Assembly: GCA_015075175.1 (NCBI GenBank)
Contig: JABTUV010000001.1
Span: 1-64,000, forward strand
Reading direction: 5' to 3'
DNA from: a bacterium
GTDB lineage: Bacteria; Hinthialibacterota; Hinthialibacteria; H5-UNCL2
DNA: 64,000 nucleotides
Under the pieces are notes generated by a model. The model worked only from the letters and a program-made list of their open reading frames with translations, had not been told where the DNA came from and made no database searches. This document shows positions 8,511 to 18,109 of the stretch, one piece after another. The translations under genes and the position numbers were made by a program. Every line of letters begins with the position of its first letter. The first letter of the stretch is position 1.

Positions 8511-8526
8511 GATTGGGAGTAATCGA

Positions 8527-8913
8527 ATGAAAAACCTCGGTACTCATCTCATCATGGACGCCTGGCAGTGTCCACCAGACCTTCTCAACGACTCCGAGCT
8601 GATCCGGCAGGCCGTCGCGTCGGCGGTCGCGGCCGGCGGCGCCACACTCATCCATTTGCACGTTCATCCGTTCAGTCCTCACGGTGTGACCGCCACGGCC
8701 ACGCTGGCGGAATCTCACATTGCCGTCCATACCTGGCCGGAATACGGCTACTTTGCGGCCGACGCCTTTTTCTGCGGGCGGGGCGATCCGCGCCGGGCGC
8801 TCGAACTCCTGCGCGACGCCCTGCAGGCCGGAACCGTCCGCATCAAGCGCATGACGCGCGGCTTCGATGCCGCCGCCGCGCAACTGCCGGAGCGCCTGCA
8901 TGAAGTCGCCTGA
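8527..8913 (+). CDS. speD: S-adenosylmethionine decarboxylase proenzyme
   Basis: 128 residues, the prokaryotic class 1B size. It makes decarboxylated SAM, the aminopropyl donor for spermidine. The self-cleavage motif LAESHIAVHTWPE is intact: Glu62-Ser63, where Ser63 becomes the pyruvoyl cofactor, and His64. The conserved Cys83 (FFCG) is present. The ATG at 8527 is chosen because GGGAG lies at 8515-8519; an upstream GTG at 8503 would add eight unconserved residues. It overlaps the next gene by 14 nt, so speD and speE form an operon. Confidence 0.96.
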   Translation: MKNLGTHLIMDAWQCPPDLLNDSELIRQAVASAVAAGGATLIHLHVHPFSPHGVTATATLAESHIAVHTWPEYGYFAADAFFCGRGDPRRALELLRDALQAGTVRIKRMTRGFDAAAAQLPERLHEVA

Positions 8914-9778
8914 CGCCGCTCCGTCCGCCCCCGCGGGCCTGGAGTGGTATTCCGAATGGGACTTCGACGTCGGAGTCGCCCAGGCCATTTTCGCCCGCAA
9001 ACTCCACGAAGAAGAGACGCCCTACCAGAAACTGCTGGTCTATGAGCACGCCTTCCTGGGGCGGCTCTTGGTTTTGGACGACATCATCCAGACCACGCAG
9101 TACGACGAGTTCATCTATCACGAGATGCTGACGCACGTGCCGCTCCTGGGGCGGCCCGCGGCGGCCGCCCAGACCGACGCCTCCGTCCTGATCGTGGGCG
9201 GCGGGGACGGCGGCATGTTGCGCGAGGTGCAAAAGCACGACTGGATCAGCCGCATCGTGATGGTGGAACTGGACGAGGCCGTGATTCGCGTGTGTAAGGA
9301 GTACCTGGGCTTTCACGGCGATTACAGCGATCCGAGGCTGGAGCTCCTGATCGCCGACGGGGCTGCCTACATGCGCGATCCGGCGACCCGGGCGCGGCCC
9401 TTCGACGTGATCATTCTCGACATCACCGATCCCCGCGGGCCGTCCGAGGCGCTCTATACGGAAGCATTCTGCGCCGACATCCGCGCGTGCTTGAAGCCCG
9501 ATGGCGCCGTGGTCCGGCACCTGGGCGTCCCCGGCCACCAGACCCCCGAGATTCTCGCCCAGGGCGTCGCAGTGCATCGGGCGGCCTTCGGCAACGCCCA
9601 GGTTTATCGCGCCGCCACGCCCGCCTACATCGGCGGGGACATGGCCTTCGTGGTTTCGACCATGGATGGGGCCAGCTGCCGCCATCCGCAACGCCAACTG
9701 GAAGCCCGCTATTACAATCCCGATATCCACCAAGCGGCCTTCGCCCTTCCCCGCTGGTGGAAGGAACAAGGCGCATAA
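8900..9778 (+). CDS. speE: Spermidine synthase
   Basis: 292 residues. Transfers the aminopropyl group from decarboxylated SAM to putrescine. The SAM-binding motif VGGGDGGMLREVQKHD, the acidic VELDEAVI, and the active-site loop DITDPRGPSEALYTEAFC are all present. The family usually has DSSDP; Ile and Thr replace the serines here, within normal variation. The ATG at 8900 overlaps the speD 3' end, with GGAG at 8889-8892. Putrescine-making enzymes are not in this window. A hairpin-rich repeat follows the stop. Confidence 0.95.
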   Translation: MKSPDAAPSAPAGLEWYSEWDFDVGVAQAIFARKLHEEETPYQKLLVYEHAFLGRLLVLDDIIQTTQYDEFIYHEMLTHVPLLGRPAAAAQTDASVLIVGGGDGGMLREVQKHDWISRIVMVELDEAVIRVCKEYLGFHGDYSDPRLELLIADGAAYMRDPATRARPFDVIILDITDPRGPSEALYTEAFCADIRACLKPDGAVVRHLGVPGHQTPEILAQGVAVHRAAFGNAQVYRAATPAYIGGDMAFVVSTMDGASCRHPQRQLEARYYNPDIHQAAFALPRWWKEQGA

Positions 9779-9789
9779 CCCGCGGCGGA

Positions 9790-9875
9790 TAGGCCCTATA
9801 GGGCCCATAAGACCTATACGACGCAGAGGCGCCTTGGCCGGGTCTTATAGGTCTTCTAGGTCCTGTTGGTCCCAT
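9790..9875 (+). repeat. CCCATAGGTCCCAT-type inverted repeat element, copy 2
   Basis: GGGCCCATAAGACCTATACG (9801-9820) and GGGTCTTATAGGTCTTCTAG (9839-9858) form inverted arms related to the element at 8200. The rest of the 9779-10026 gap is an AT-rich tract (around 9890-9930) that may carry the promoter of the pseudopilin gene. Confidence 0.7.
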
Positions 9876-10026
9876 TCTTCCGTGCACGAATCGTACATTT
9901 TTATGATATGTGACATTTTTTTGTGATTCGCAAGAGCACCATCCGGTTTTGTTGGACTCAAGCACTAAGGGCGTTTAACTTATTTGTTGAGTCGTGCCCA
10001 TTATCACGGAGGAGGGACCCACCACC

Positions 10027-10641
10027 ATGTCGCAACACCGGGGTTTCACACTCATCGAGCTTCTAATCGTGGTCGCCATTATTGCCATTCTGGCGGCGAT
10101 CGCCGTGCCCAATTTTCTGCACGCGCAATTGCGTGCGCGCATCGCCCGCGTGGAAGAAGACATGCGCAACCTGGCCATCGCCATCGAGGCCTACCGCGTG
10201 GACCACTACGACTACCCCCCGGCCATCGGTTACGCCCGAGTCGAAGAACTGAATTGCGTAACGACTCCGGTACCTTACATCAAGCGACTGCCGTTGGACT
10301 TCTTCAAGCCGTGGGATGTCTGCCCGCGCGACGCGGACCGTGACGGCAAGTGCGGCGCCCCAGGAAGCTTCCTGGTTTCGTCGCAGAACGTCTACTATGA
10401 TTTCATCCGGTTCACCTCGTCATCGAGTCCGGTCGTGCACAACCCCAACTACTGGTTCTTGTTCAGCTTGGGGCCGGACAAGGATGAGGAGCGAGGGTAC
10501 AGCCCGAGCAACTATCCGTTGACACAGGCCATCATCGCCGAACTGCGCGGCTTCACGTTCGATGTGTCCAACGGACTCGTTTCGAGCGGCGAAATCTATC
10601 GCTTCGGACCCGGCGAGCCGCCGGGATACCGGCGACCGTAG
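10027..10641 (+). CDS. Type II secretion / type IV pilin-like pseudopilin
   Basis: 204 residues. The N-terminus MSQHRG/FTLIELLIVVAII is a textbook prepilin peptidase site: cleavage after Gly6, N-methylated Phe as new residue 1, Glu at mature position 5, and a ~20-residue hydrophobic helix. Start at 10027 (M of MSQHRG) rather than an earlier GTG at 9994. GGAGGAGGG lies at 10006-10014. The C-terminal globular part resembles GspG-like minor pseudopilins found singly in large numbers in such genomes. No other T2SS gene is adjacent. The large exported protein downstream is a conceivable cargo, though nothing proves it. Confidence 0.9.
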   Translation: MSQHRGFTLIELLIVVAIIAILAAIAVPNFLHAQLRARIARVEEDMRNLAIAIEAYRVDHYDYPPAIGYARVEELNCVTTPVPYIKRLPLDFFKPWDVCPRDADRDGKCGAPGSFLVSSQNVYYDFIRFTSSSSPVVHNPNYWFLFSLGPDKDEERGYSPSNYPLTQAIIAELRGFTFDVSNGLVSSGEIYRFGPGEPPGYRRP

Positions 10642-10754
10642 TCGCTGGGCTCATTTTCGCGGCAACGCGAGAAGTTTTGCTTCTGGCTTACGTTGCGAAC
10701 TGTTCTCAATCGCGGCGTGCGCAGAAAAATGGGGGACGAGAAAGAAAATTCCTC

Positions 10755-10782
10755 TTGACATCTGCCCTATGCGGCGTATAGT
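10755..10782 (+). promoter_or_regulatory. Strong sigma-70-type promoter for the 1368-aa secreted protein
   Basis: Perfect -35 TTGACA (10755-10760), 16-nt spacer, -10 TATAGT (10777-10782). The start codon lies 54 nt downstream, preceded by GAGGGG. One of the best promoter matches in the window. Confidence 0.65.
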
Positions 10783-10835
10783 GATAAATGTCCGTGCCTC
10801 GTGCGACACCTCATTAATTCGCGAGGGGTCGCATC

Positions 10836-13800
10836 ATGTCTACTCTCCTTCGTTTTCCAGCAGTCTGGTCGGGAATTATCGTTTGGGCTTGCCTTTTGTT
10901 CGCGCAACAATCCAGCGCGCGTCCAGCGCACGTGCGGGAGCTTGTTACGGAAAGAAGTGCGAACACCCGCGTTTACCAGGTCGTCCATCCCCCAGCGGAA
11001 GGCCTTGCCAATGTGGCTGACTGCAGCAGGGCGAGCTACATCTTCGAGAAAGGGACTGGGATCAACCATAGGACACCGAATGGAACGTGGGAAAAAACTG
11101 ATACCACCTTCACCCCGGCTTCCGACGACGGTTTCCTAGTCGAGGCGTTCCGCCAACGCGCGCCGGTCCGGCTACGCCGTTTCGGTGGTTTCAACGTCGA
11201 ATACCGAGTGGGCGGTATCAGAATCCTTCTTGGTTTGGAATCCGTCGGGTATTTCTACCGGTCGACAAAGCAATATTCTCCAGTGCACCGGGTAAGGGAG
11301 GTTCCGGCCCTAGCGACCGGCGACTGTGTAACATTCCGAGATGCTTTCCCCGGGGCAGACGTGCAATATCGGAACCGCCCCGCGGCATTCAAGCAGGACG
11401 TCGTCATCAAGGACGTGACGGCGTTTCTTCCTCTGCCTCCACGCTCTTCTCCCGACGCTGTGTTCGTTGTCGCCACCAGGATCTCGATTGAGGATTCCAG
11501 TGGACCGCTGCCGTTCGTGTGCGCGGGTCTCGAATCCGTCATCGTCGGGGGCGCACCTCAGTTCACTTTTGTCGACCGCGACGGTTGGCCCGTGTCGTTC
11601 CTGGCTCGCGCCAATGCTTATGACTCTACCGAACCCGTTTCGCAGACTCTTTCTGTTGAAAAGCACGTCGTCCGCGAGGCAGGGGGATACCTCCTTTTGG
11701 AGGGTATACCGCTGAATAGGCTGCAAAAAATGCAGCTTCCCCTTGTGCTAGATTACATTCTGCGCCCGTGTACAACGCTCCAATCAACGCCGAAGGATGT
11801 CAACGCCAAGGAGGTTTGGAGCAACCGTCACACGTACTGGGTAAGCGCCCCTTTGCAGGTCACCTCGGGTGACGAGTTATGCATCGAACCAGGGACGGTC
11901 GTTAAACTCGGCGCACCGAATAACAACGATGACGAATGTATCGAGGCCTTGCCGGTTTCCGACCAAACTTTTGGCCTGAACCTCTATGTCACGGGGCTAC
12001 GCCAATTACCCATCGTATTCACGTCCTATGCCGACGACGGCTACGGGGAAGACATCGATACCGGTGAAGGCGGAATGCCCCCAGAAACGAGTCCCGCCCG
12101 CGGAGATTACGCCGCAGCCATCAAGATAACTTGCTTCACGCATGGCATCTTCTCATCTCCGCATAGCGCACCGGTCAGAGACTGCCGAGTCCGGTACGCT
12201 GCCAATGCGATCGTAGACAATTTTCACGTCCAGGTCTCTAATAACGTGGTTCGGGACTGTTCCGTCGCGATTTGGGCCGAGAAAATCGACACGCCACCAT
12301 TTTCCGAAAACGGCTCCTCATCCGTCTATTTGAATAACTTGATCGTGGATTGCCCGGTTGGCGTAGTCCATGCAAAGACCGAACACTATCTCTTAATGTA
12401 CATGATCAACAACACCATTGACGGAGCGGTGTTCGGCTTCCTCGGATGGAACGACGGTATCCAGGGAGGCATACTCTTTGCTCGGAATAATCTCCTGACG
12501 AATTGCACCGTTTGTGGCTTTTATGATTACCCGTGGGTCCACAACATCTACGACAACCTCCCTCTTTTCACCGTCGAGGAGGAAGAGGGAGGCGGCAACG
12601 AAGTCGAATTTAACTCTTTCTACGCCGTCGGAAGCGGCGCCGGCGACGCGTATTGGGGCGAGAAACGCCCGCAGATGAATCCGGTCGACTTGGCACTTTT
12701 CGATCAGTATCTCGCGAACAACCCATACGACCTAAACAACACGGACAACGGCGCGCATTATTTGTCTCCGACATATGGACCCCTTGACAACATCGACGTG
12801 CAAGAATTCCCCTTTCCATATGCGGAATTTCTCGCACTCAACACCACTCTCGCACCCGTCCCCAAGGCGACAGGCGCAATCTCTTCTAACCAGACTTGGA
12901 GCACGACGGTTTCGCTCGATTCGGATGGTTATGTTGACGGCGGGTACCACCATGCGCCTGTCGACTACGTGGTCGGGACCGGCGCCACCTCGCAGAACTA
13001 CCGCGTTTATCTCGATGCCGACGTCACCATCGACGACGGGGTCATCGTCGCTTTCTACCGGCCTGCCGATGCGTGCGTCAAACCGGAGATTTACGTGCGG
13101 GATGGCAGCCTGAACGCGACGTCGGCCGAACCCGATCCCATCGTCTTCGATTCGTCCTACTACCTGGGGACCCACTTCTTTGATTCGACGGATGGTTCCG
13201 CCCCGGGCGAGCGGGAGGGCGGGGGCATTTACGTCGAAGCTGGCGGCGGTACGACCCTCGTCGAGTATTGCCACTTCCGCCACATGGACCAGGCCATTTA
13301 CATCGACGGATGGGACGAATTCACCCTGAAGAACAATATCTTCGAAGACTGCTACAACGGCGTTTACGCGGTCGGGAACGACGAACTGACGATCGTCAAC
13401 AACGCTATCCTGGGCGGCCACGGCAAGGCGTTGGCCCTGTACGACAGCGTGGTTTCCATGTTTTGCAACACGATCAGGAATTACACCGTGGGCGTGGATA
13501 TCAAGGATTACGCCGAGGTAACCGCCTTTCTCAACATAGTGGAGGGCTGCAAACAAGCAGGTATTCAGTGCGTAGAAGAAGGCGAATTTTCCCCGGGGTA
13601 CTTGATTCTGAACCCCCTGGCTTCAGGGGGCGACTCAAACGTCTACTTCAATAACGGTACGGCGGACAACCGCGACGTGGTATCCCAGTCGGGCGGGTGG
13701 GTTTCGGGCTACCCTGCCGGTCCTGCCAACCCGTGGTTGGTAGCGAAATCGCCGTTGAGTGGAAACCCCTATTACATGCCCTGGCACTACGCGGACCACG

Positions 13801-14942
13801 TGGCGTTGGCTCAGAACGCCCCGATCGAGGTGGCGACGTACCAGTCCCGCATTCCTTTCCGTTTCAGCCACCTCAGCACGACCGCGTCGGTGGCCATTTC
13901 GGCCGTTGAGAATTGGCCGACGGGTACGTGGGAGGTTTGGATTGCCAGTCTCGACAACCCCGGCGACGCCTCCACGCGCAGCGTGAAAGCCTATGCGAAG
14001 TTGATCAATGGTAATTTCAATACGCGCACCGTTTATCCGAACGAAACGGCGGAAGGCGATCTGCTGGTACTTATCAAGCGCTACGACAACGAGACCGTGA
14101 CTTTCGGCGACGGGCCGACCTTCCTCACCATCGGTTTGCGGAACGGCTCGAACCTGAAAATGCGCATGAGCAAGGCGGAATTCCTGGCGGCGGCCCAGGG
14201 GGAGGGATTCGGACGCTGGGTCAGCAGCGACGGCAGCACCTGGCACGCTAACGAGACCGGTCCTCAACCGCCGGGAAGCGAATGGGACTCAGTAGTCGAC
14301 AACAACGCGCGATACGCGATATGGACCAACAATCACGACACCCTCATCAATCCGTTCATAGCGAGCGTCGGCGACGGCGCGGCCGTCTTCCGCGAGAGCA
14401 CGGGCCGCATTCACGGCCACGCAGGGTATTACTCGCTCGGGACCACGATGCCGAAGTTCAATTACGACGCCTCGGGTGAACCGACGATGACTCCTGACGC
14501 GCTTGAATACGATTTCCAGTTTCCCGACTATTTCCCGCTTGACGCCGGGTACCATCGGGGCGGGAAGATCCTGACGGACTTCATCGCCCCCAGCGGCGTG
14601 TCGCTATGGCCTGGTACCGACATGGAAGTCGAGTTCAGCGAGGTTCCGGAGCAGGGATACACGCTTTCCGGCAACAGCATCGGGGATACGGGCGGCAGCG
14701 GAATGCACGCTTACGGCATCGCCTTCTTCTGTTGGAGTGACGACGGCGAAGTCTCCTCGGAGGAGGTTGTCTCCTGTGGCGAAATCAGCGGCGGCGCGGT
14801 GCAGGCCGTGTGGCATCCATTGGAAGAGGAGGTTGGAACGGGGCGGTCCGGGCGCATCTACCTTGTCGTCCGGGACAACGCCGGCAATTACGGCATTCAT
14901 CCCAGCGACGGGACGCTCACCATCAACAACTCGGCGAAATAG
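10836..14942 (+). CDS. Large secreted right-handed beta-helix protein
   Basis: 1368 residues. Signal peptide at 1-28 (SGIIVWACLLFAQQSSARP, cleavage near SSA). After an N-terminal domain of unknown fold, two stretches (about residues 350-630 and 780-930) show parallel beta-helix coils, for example LKNNIFEDCYNGVYAVGNDE, LTIVNNAILGGHGKALALYD and NVVRDCSVAIWAE. These are the NosD/pectate-lyase-like coils that present Asn ladders. The C-terminal third has no recognised motif. No catalytic residues can be named; surface polysaccharide binding or cleavage is typical of the fold. Its first half has visibly lower GC and more A/T-ending codons than neighbours, suggesting acquisition or relaxed codon selection. 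It follows a pseudopilin gene on the same strand with its own promoter. Confidence 0.8.
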   Translation: MSTLLRFPAVWSGIIVWACLLFAQQSSARPAHVRELVTERSANTRVYQVVHPPAEGLANVADCSRASYIFEKGTGINHRTPNGTWEKTDTTFTPASDDGFLVEAFRQRAPVRLRRFGGFNVEYRVGGIRILLGLESVGYFYRSTKQYSPVHRVREVPALATGDCVTFRDAFPGADVQYRNRPAAFKQDVVIKDVTAFLPLPPRSSPDAVFVVATRISIEDSSGPLPFVCAGLESVIVGGAPQFTFVDRDGWPVSFLARANAYDSTEPVSQTLSVEKHVVREAGGYLLLEGIPLNRLQKMQLPLVLDYILRPCTTLQSTPKDVNAKEVWSNRHTYWVSAPLQVTSGDELCIEPGTVVKLGAPNNNDDECIEALPVSDQTFGLNLYVTGLRQLPIVFTSYADDGYGEDIDTGEGGMPPETSPARGDYAAAIKITCFTHGIFSSPHSAPVRDCRVRYAANAIVDNFHVQVSNNVVRDCSVAIWAEKIDTPPFSENGSSSVYLNNLIVDCPVGVVHAKTEHYLLMYMINNTIDGAVFGFLGWNDGIQGGILFARNNLLTNCTVCGFYDYPWVHNIYDNLPLFTVEEEEGGGNEVEFNSFYAVGSGAGDAYWGEKRPQMNPVDLALFDQYLANNPYDLNNTDNGAHYLSPTYGPLDNIDVQEFPFPYAEFLALNTTLAPVPKATGAISSNQTWSTTVSLDSDGYVDGGYHHAPVDYVVGTGATSQNYRVYLDADVTIDDGVIVAFYRPADACVKPEIYVRDGSLNATSAEPDPIVFDSSYYLGTHFFDSTDGSAPGEREGGGIYVEAGGGTTLVEYCHFRHMDQAIYIDGWDEFTLKNNIFEDCYNGVYAVGNDELTIVNNAILGGHGKALALYDSVVSMFCNTIRNYTVGVDIKDYAEVTAFLNIVEGCKQAGIQCVEEGEFSPGYLILNPLASGGDSNVYFNNGTADNRDVVSQSGGWVSGYPAGPANPWLVAKSPLSGNPYYMPWHYADHVALAQNAPIEVATYQSRIPFRFSHLSTTASVAISAVENWPTGTWEVWIASLDNPGDASTRSVKAYAKLINGNFNTRTVYPNETAEGDLLVLIKRYDNETVTFGDGPTFLTIGLRNGSNLKMRMSKAEFLAAAQGEGFGRWVSSDGSTWHANETGPQPPGSEWDSVVDNNARYAIWTNNHDTLINPFIASVGDGAAVFRESTGRIHGHAGYYSLGTTMPKFNYDASGEPTMTPDALEYDFQFPDYFPLDAGYHRGGKILTDFIAPSGVSLWPGTDMEVEFSEVPEQGYTLSGNSIGDTGGSGMHAYGIAFFCWSDDGEVSSEEVVSCGEISGGAVQAVWHPLEEEVGTGRSGRIYLVVRDNAGNYGIHPSDGTLTINNSAK

Positions 14943-15143
14943 GGCGGGATTGCGCAACCTGTTCAAGTCGGTACTTGCGCACAGGATTTACCGGAGGGCC
15001 GAGACGAGGCGTGCTGGTCCACCTGCAAAGCAGACGCAGTCTCACGTTTGTCCCTGTGCACCCAATCAGGCGCTCAGGATGGTGCTTCCCTCCGAGTTGC
15101 ACCGATCCAGTAGGGCTCGTCGAGCCGCACTCCCGTTCTTGCG

Positions 15144-15968
15144 CTACGCTTTGCGGCGTTTCCGACCGCCCCGGCGTCCGCGCTTGCGGGTGGACTTGGC
15201 CTGGAGGCTCTCCAGGCGCTTCTTGACTTCGCCGGCGCCCATGCGCTGCACGGCGGCCAGCCGCGCGCGGGCGTCGCCGCGGAACTGCAGCGGGCCGGGC
15301 TTGTGCTCCCATTGATAGACCGTCTGCGTGTGCAGGTCCAGGAGGCGGGCCAGGTCGGCCTGGGAGAGGCCCAGTTGCCCGCGCAGGCGGCGGACCGTCT
15401 TGCCCGTGATGGGCGCGTCGGAAGCGGCCTCGGCGCGGGGCCGGCCGGGTCCTCGTTTGGCCGCCGGCGCGGGCCCCGCGGCGCGACGGCGACGCCCATT
15501 GCCGGTCCCGGGCGCGGGCGTTCCCTTCAACTCCTCCACGCGCCGCCGCGCCTCGCGCACCCCCATGCGCCGCGCGGCCAGCACCGCACTCTTGGCGTTG
15601 CCGCGGAACTGCAGGCGCCCCGGCTTCTGCTCCCACTGGTAGACCGTCTGCGCGGTCACCCCGACCAGGCGCGCGAAATCGGCCTGCGAGAGGCCCAGCT
15701 TGCCGCGGATGCGGCGGACCATGGCGCCGGTAATGCGCGCGCGGTCCGCCTCCTCGGGCGCCGGCGTGCGGGCCGCCTCCAACTGCGGCTCGACCACCTT
15801 CAGCGTCTGCCGGGTGCTGCGCTCCAGCGCCGCGATGCGCTTGCGGTAGTCGGCCACGCTGCGCTTGAGCGCCACGCTGTCCCGATGCAACCCGGCCAGA
15901 GCCGCCTTGACGACCTTGCGCGCCAGCCGCTGGATTTCCTCCTTCAGCATCTTGCCGATGTTGGCCAT
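15144..15968 (-). CDS. Double helix-turn-helix DNA-binding protein with AT-hook-like linker
   Basis: 274 residues. An N-terminal basic coiled region (1-65) precedes two near-identical ~69-residue modules (79-147 and 187-255). Each module has an XRE-type HTH: LGLSQADFARLVGVTAQTVY and LGLSQADLARLLDLHTQTVY. Each HTH is followed by QWE.KPG.LQFRG and a helical arm. Between the modules lies KRGPGRPR (171-178), an AT-hook-like GRP core, and the C-terminus is a run of Lys/Arg (KRGRRGGRKRRKA). It should bind two sites at once or act as a chromatin-like architectural factor (inference). Two TTATATAA boxes lie upstream at 15988 and 16043. The spacing of HTH modules and boxes suggests autoregulation. Confidence 0.8.
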   Translation of the reverse strand: MANIGKMLKEEIQRLARKVVKAALAGLHRDSVALKRSVADYRKRIAALERSTRQTLKVVEPQLEAARTPAPEEADRARITGAMVRRIRGKLGLSQADFARLVGVTAQTVYQWEQKPGRLQFRGNAKSAVLAARRMGVREARRRVEELKGTPAPGTGNGRRRRAAGPAPAAKRGPGRPRAEAASDAPITGKTVRRLRGQLGLSQADLARLLDLHTQTVYQWEHKPGPLQFRGDARARLAAVQRMGAGEVKKRLESLQAKSTRKRGRRGGRKRRKA

Positions 15969-15987
15969 GAGAGCGTCCTTTCTTTGG

Positions 15988-16050
15988 TTATATAAGTTGG
16001 AAATTGTGTCCGAACCATTCCCGACAGGCAGTCTTTCACTGATTATATAA
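15988..16050 (-). promoter_or_regulatory. Twin TTATATAAG boxes upstream of the double-HTH gene
   Basis: TTATATAAG occurs at 15988-15996 and again at 16043-16051, 55 bp apart, in an AT-rich patch inside the 376-nt gap 15969-16344. Palindromic TTATATAA cores could be -10 elements or operators for the two-headed regulator downstream. The rest of the gap holds a dispersed repeat arm and nothing else recognisable. Confidence 0.4.
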
Positions 16051-16247
16051 GCATGTCAACGTTAATTATTCAGGTCCATCCATGACTGACATAGGATGCG
16101 AACTCCCGCTTCTGCGCCCAGCCGCCGGCTTCGTTTTTTCCAGCTTACCTGCTTGCGGGCGCTTGTGCAGAGAGGAATACGGAGTGCCGGCGGGCGCTGC
16201 CGCCCGCAGCAGCAGCCGGTTGGGTTATCGCCCACCCACGAGCGCAG

Positions 16248-16274
16248 CTGTCATTTCGACCGAAGGGAGAAATC
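16248..16274 (+). repeat. GACCGAAGGGAGAAATC repeat, single arm
   Basis: One arm of the inverted-repeat family seen complete at 49023-49113 and 56649-56740. No opposite arm is found nearby, so this is a solo or truncated copy. Confidence 0.75.
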
Positions 16275-16344
16275 TTGCGTCACGCGCCCCTTCTTGCTAT
16301 CGTGCAGCTGCCTTCACGCCATCCACGTCGACCGGAGGAACATC

Positions 16345-18018
16345 ATGCCGAAGCGATACAGCCTGGGACTGGACTTTGGTACCGAATCGGGACGCGCCGT
16401 GCTGGTGGACATCGAAACCGGCCAGGAGACGGCGACCGCGGTCTGTCCCTACCGGCACGGAGTTCTGGATGAATGCCTGCCGGACGGCACGCGACTGCCT
16501 CACGACTGGGCGCTGCAACATCCCGCGGACTGGCTGGAAGTGGTAGCGGAGATCGTGCCCAGCGTGCTGCGCCAGGCGGGCGCCGCGCCCGAGCAGGTCG
16601 TCGGCATCGGCAGCGACTTCACCTCGTGCACTGTGCTGCCCATCGACAAGAAGGGCCAGCCGCTCTGCCTGTCGCCCAAGTGGGCCAAGCGTCCCCATGC
16701 CTGGCCCAAACTGTGGAAGCATCACGCCGCGCAACCGGAGGCGGACCGCATCAACGCCCTGGCCAAGAAGCGCCGCGAGAAATGGCTGCCCCGCTATGGA
16801 GGAAAGATTTCCTCCGAATGGCTCTTTTCCAAGCTGCTGCAAATCCTGGATGAAGACCCCGAGATTTATCACGAAATGGACCGCTTCATCGAGGCCTCGG
16901 ACTGGATCGTCATGCAGATGACCGGCGCCGAGCGACGCAACTCCTGCTGCGCGGGCTACAAGGCGATGTGGCACGCGCGCGACGGCTATCCCAGCAAGGC
17001 CTACTTCCGCGCGCTGCACCCCCAACTGGAGAACGTGGTCGAGGAGAAGCTCTCCAAGGACATCTACCCCTTGGGTTCGGTCGGGGGACGCCTGGTCGGC
17101 GAGTTGGCCCGTCACATGGGCCTGGCCACAGCCTCGCCGGTCGCGGTGGGCATGATCGACGCCCACACCGCGGTACCCGCCTGCGGCGTCACGGCTCCCG
17201 GCACGCTGGTCATGATCATGGGCACCTCCACCTGCCACATGCTCCTGTCGCGCCGCGAGAAACTGGTCGAGGGCATCTCCGGCGTGGTCAAGGACGGCAT
17301 CGTGCCCGGCTATTACGGCTACGAAGCCGGCCAGGCGGGCGTCGGCGACATCTTCGCCTGGTGCGTCGGCAACGGCGTGCCCGAGTCGTACTATGACGAG
17401 GCCCGAAAGCGCGGCATGAGCATGCACCAGTATCTCACCAGCCTGGTGCAGGACCAGAAGCCGGGCCAGTCGGGTCTCCTGGCGCTCGATTGGTGGAACG
17501 GCTGTCGCTCGGTTCTCGTCAACGCCGATCTGACGGGGCTGCTCGTGGGGGCGTCGCTCACCACGCGCCCGGAGGAGATTTACCGCGCCTTGATCGAGGC
17601 GACCGCATTTGGAACCCGCAAGATCATCGAGACCTTCGTGTCGCAGGGCGTGCCCATCAAGGAGATTTGCGCCTGCGGCGGACTGGCGGACAAGAATCCC
17701 TTGCTGATGCAGATTTACGCGGACGTGACGGGCCGCGAGTTGAAGGTCTCCGCCAGCTCGCAGACGGTCGCGCTGGGCAGCGCGCTCTTCGGAGCGGTCG
17801 TCGCCGGCAAGGCGGGCGGCGGCTACGACTCCATCGCCGACGCGGCCAAGAAAATGGCGCGGCTGAAGGACAGGAGCTACGTCCCCAACAAGGAGAATCA
17901 CAAGATATACAAACAACTCTACGCGGAGTACGAGAAACTGCACGACTACTTCGGCCGCGGCAGGAATCCCGTAATGAAGACGCTGAAGGAGATTCGCGCC
18001 CGGGTACTGGCGTCATAG
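16345..18018 (+). CDS. araB: Ribulokinase (FGGY family)
   Basis: 557 residues, the normal size of AraB-type ribulokinase. It phosphorylates L-ribulose on the way to the pentose phosphate pathway. The N-terminal phosphate motif is [17 protein letters not shown], the family-specific [10 protein letters not shown] follows, and the catalytic Asp lies in [17 protein letters not shown]-site motifs [10 protein letters not shown] and [12 protein letters not shown] are present. Start at 16345 with GGAGGAA at 16334-16340; a much longer in-frame extension upstream runs through a dispersed repeat and is rejected. No araA or araD is adjacent, so the pathway genes are elsewhere or the substrate differs slightly. 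Confidence 0.92.
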   Translation: MPKRYSLGLDFGTESGRAVLVDIETGQETATAVCPYRHGVLDECLPDGTRLPHDWALQHPADWLEVVAEIVPSVLRQAGAAPEQVVGIGSDFTSCTVLPIDKKGQPLCLSPKWAKRPHAWPKLWKHHAAQPEADRINALAKKRREKWLPRYGGKISSEWLFSKLLQILDEDPEIYHEMDRFIEASDWIVMQMTGAERRNSCCAGYKAMWHARDGYPSKAYFRALHPQLENVVEEKLSKDIYPLGSVGGRLVGELARHMGLATASPVAVGMIDAHTAVPACGVTAPGTLVMIMGTSTCHMLLSRREKLVEGISGVVKDGIVPGYYGYEAGQAGVGDIFAWCVGNGVPESYYDEARKRGMSMHQYLTSLVQDQKPGQSGLLALDWWNGCRSVLVNADLTGLLVGASLTTRPEEIYRALIEATAFGTRKIIETFVSQGVPIKEICACGGLADKNPLLMQIYADVTGRELKVSASSQTVALGSALFGAVVAGKAGGGYDSIADAAKKMARLKDRSYVPNKENHKIYKQLYAEYEKLHDYFGRGRNPVMKTLKEIRARVLAS

Positions 18019-18034
18019 CATCATAACGTGGACT

Positions 18035-18100
18035 GCGGCAGCTTGCTGCCGCGACTCGCAGTCTTAATCCTAATCGTAATCGATTACGGTCAGGATTACG
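18035..18100 (+). repeat. GCGGCAGC hairpin plus TAATCG hexamer hairpin
   Basis: GCGGCAGCTTGCTGCCGC at 18035-18052 is followed by TAATCGTAATCGATTACG (about 18074-18091), whose core CGTAATCGATTACG is a perfect palindrome. The pair fills the gap between convergent genes (araB and the 117-aa gene), where a bidirectional terminator would be useful. Confidence 0.75.
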
Positions 18101-18109
18101 AACGCGGCG

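Noticed and set aside
9890-9930. CRP-like operator in the AT-rich tract before the pseudopilin gene
   Set aside because: TGTGA occurs twice but as direct, not inverted, copies, so it does not fit the palindromic site.
14943-15143. Small gene between the beta-helix and double-HTH genes
   Set aside because: Only short frames without ribosome site or similarity; nothing recognisable.
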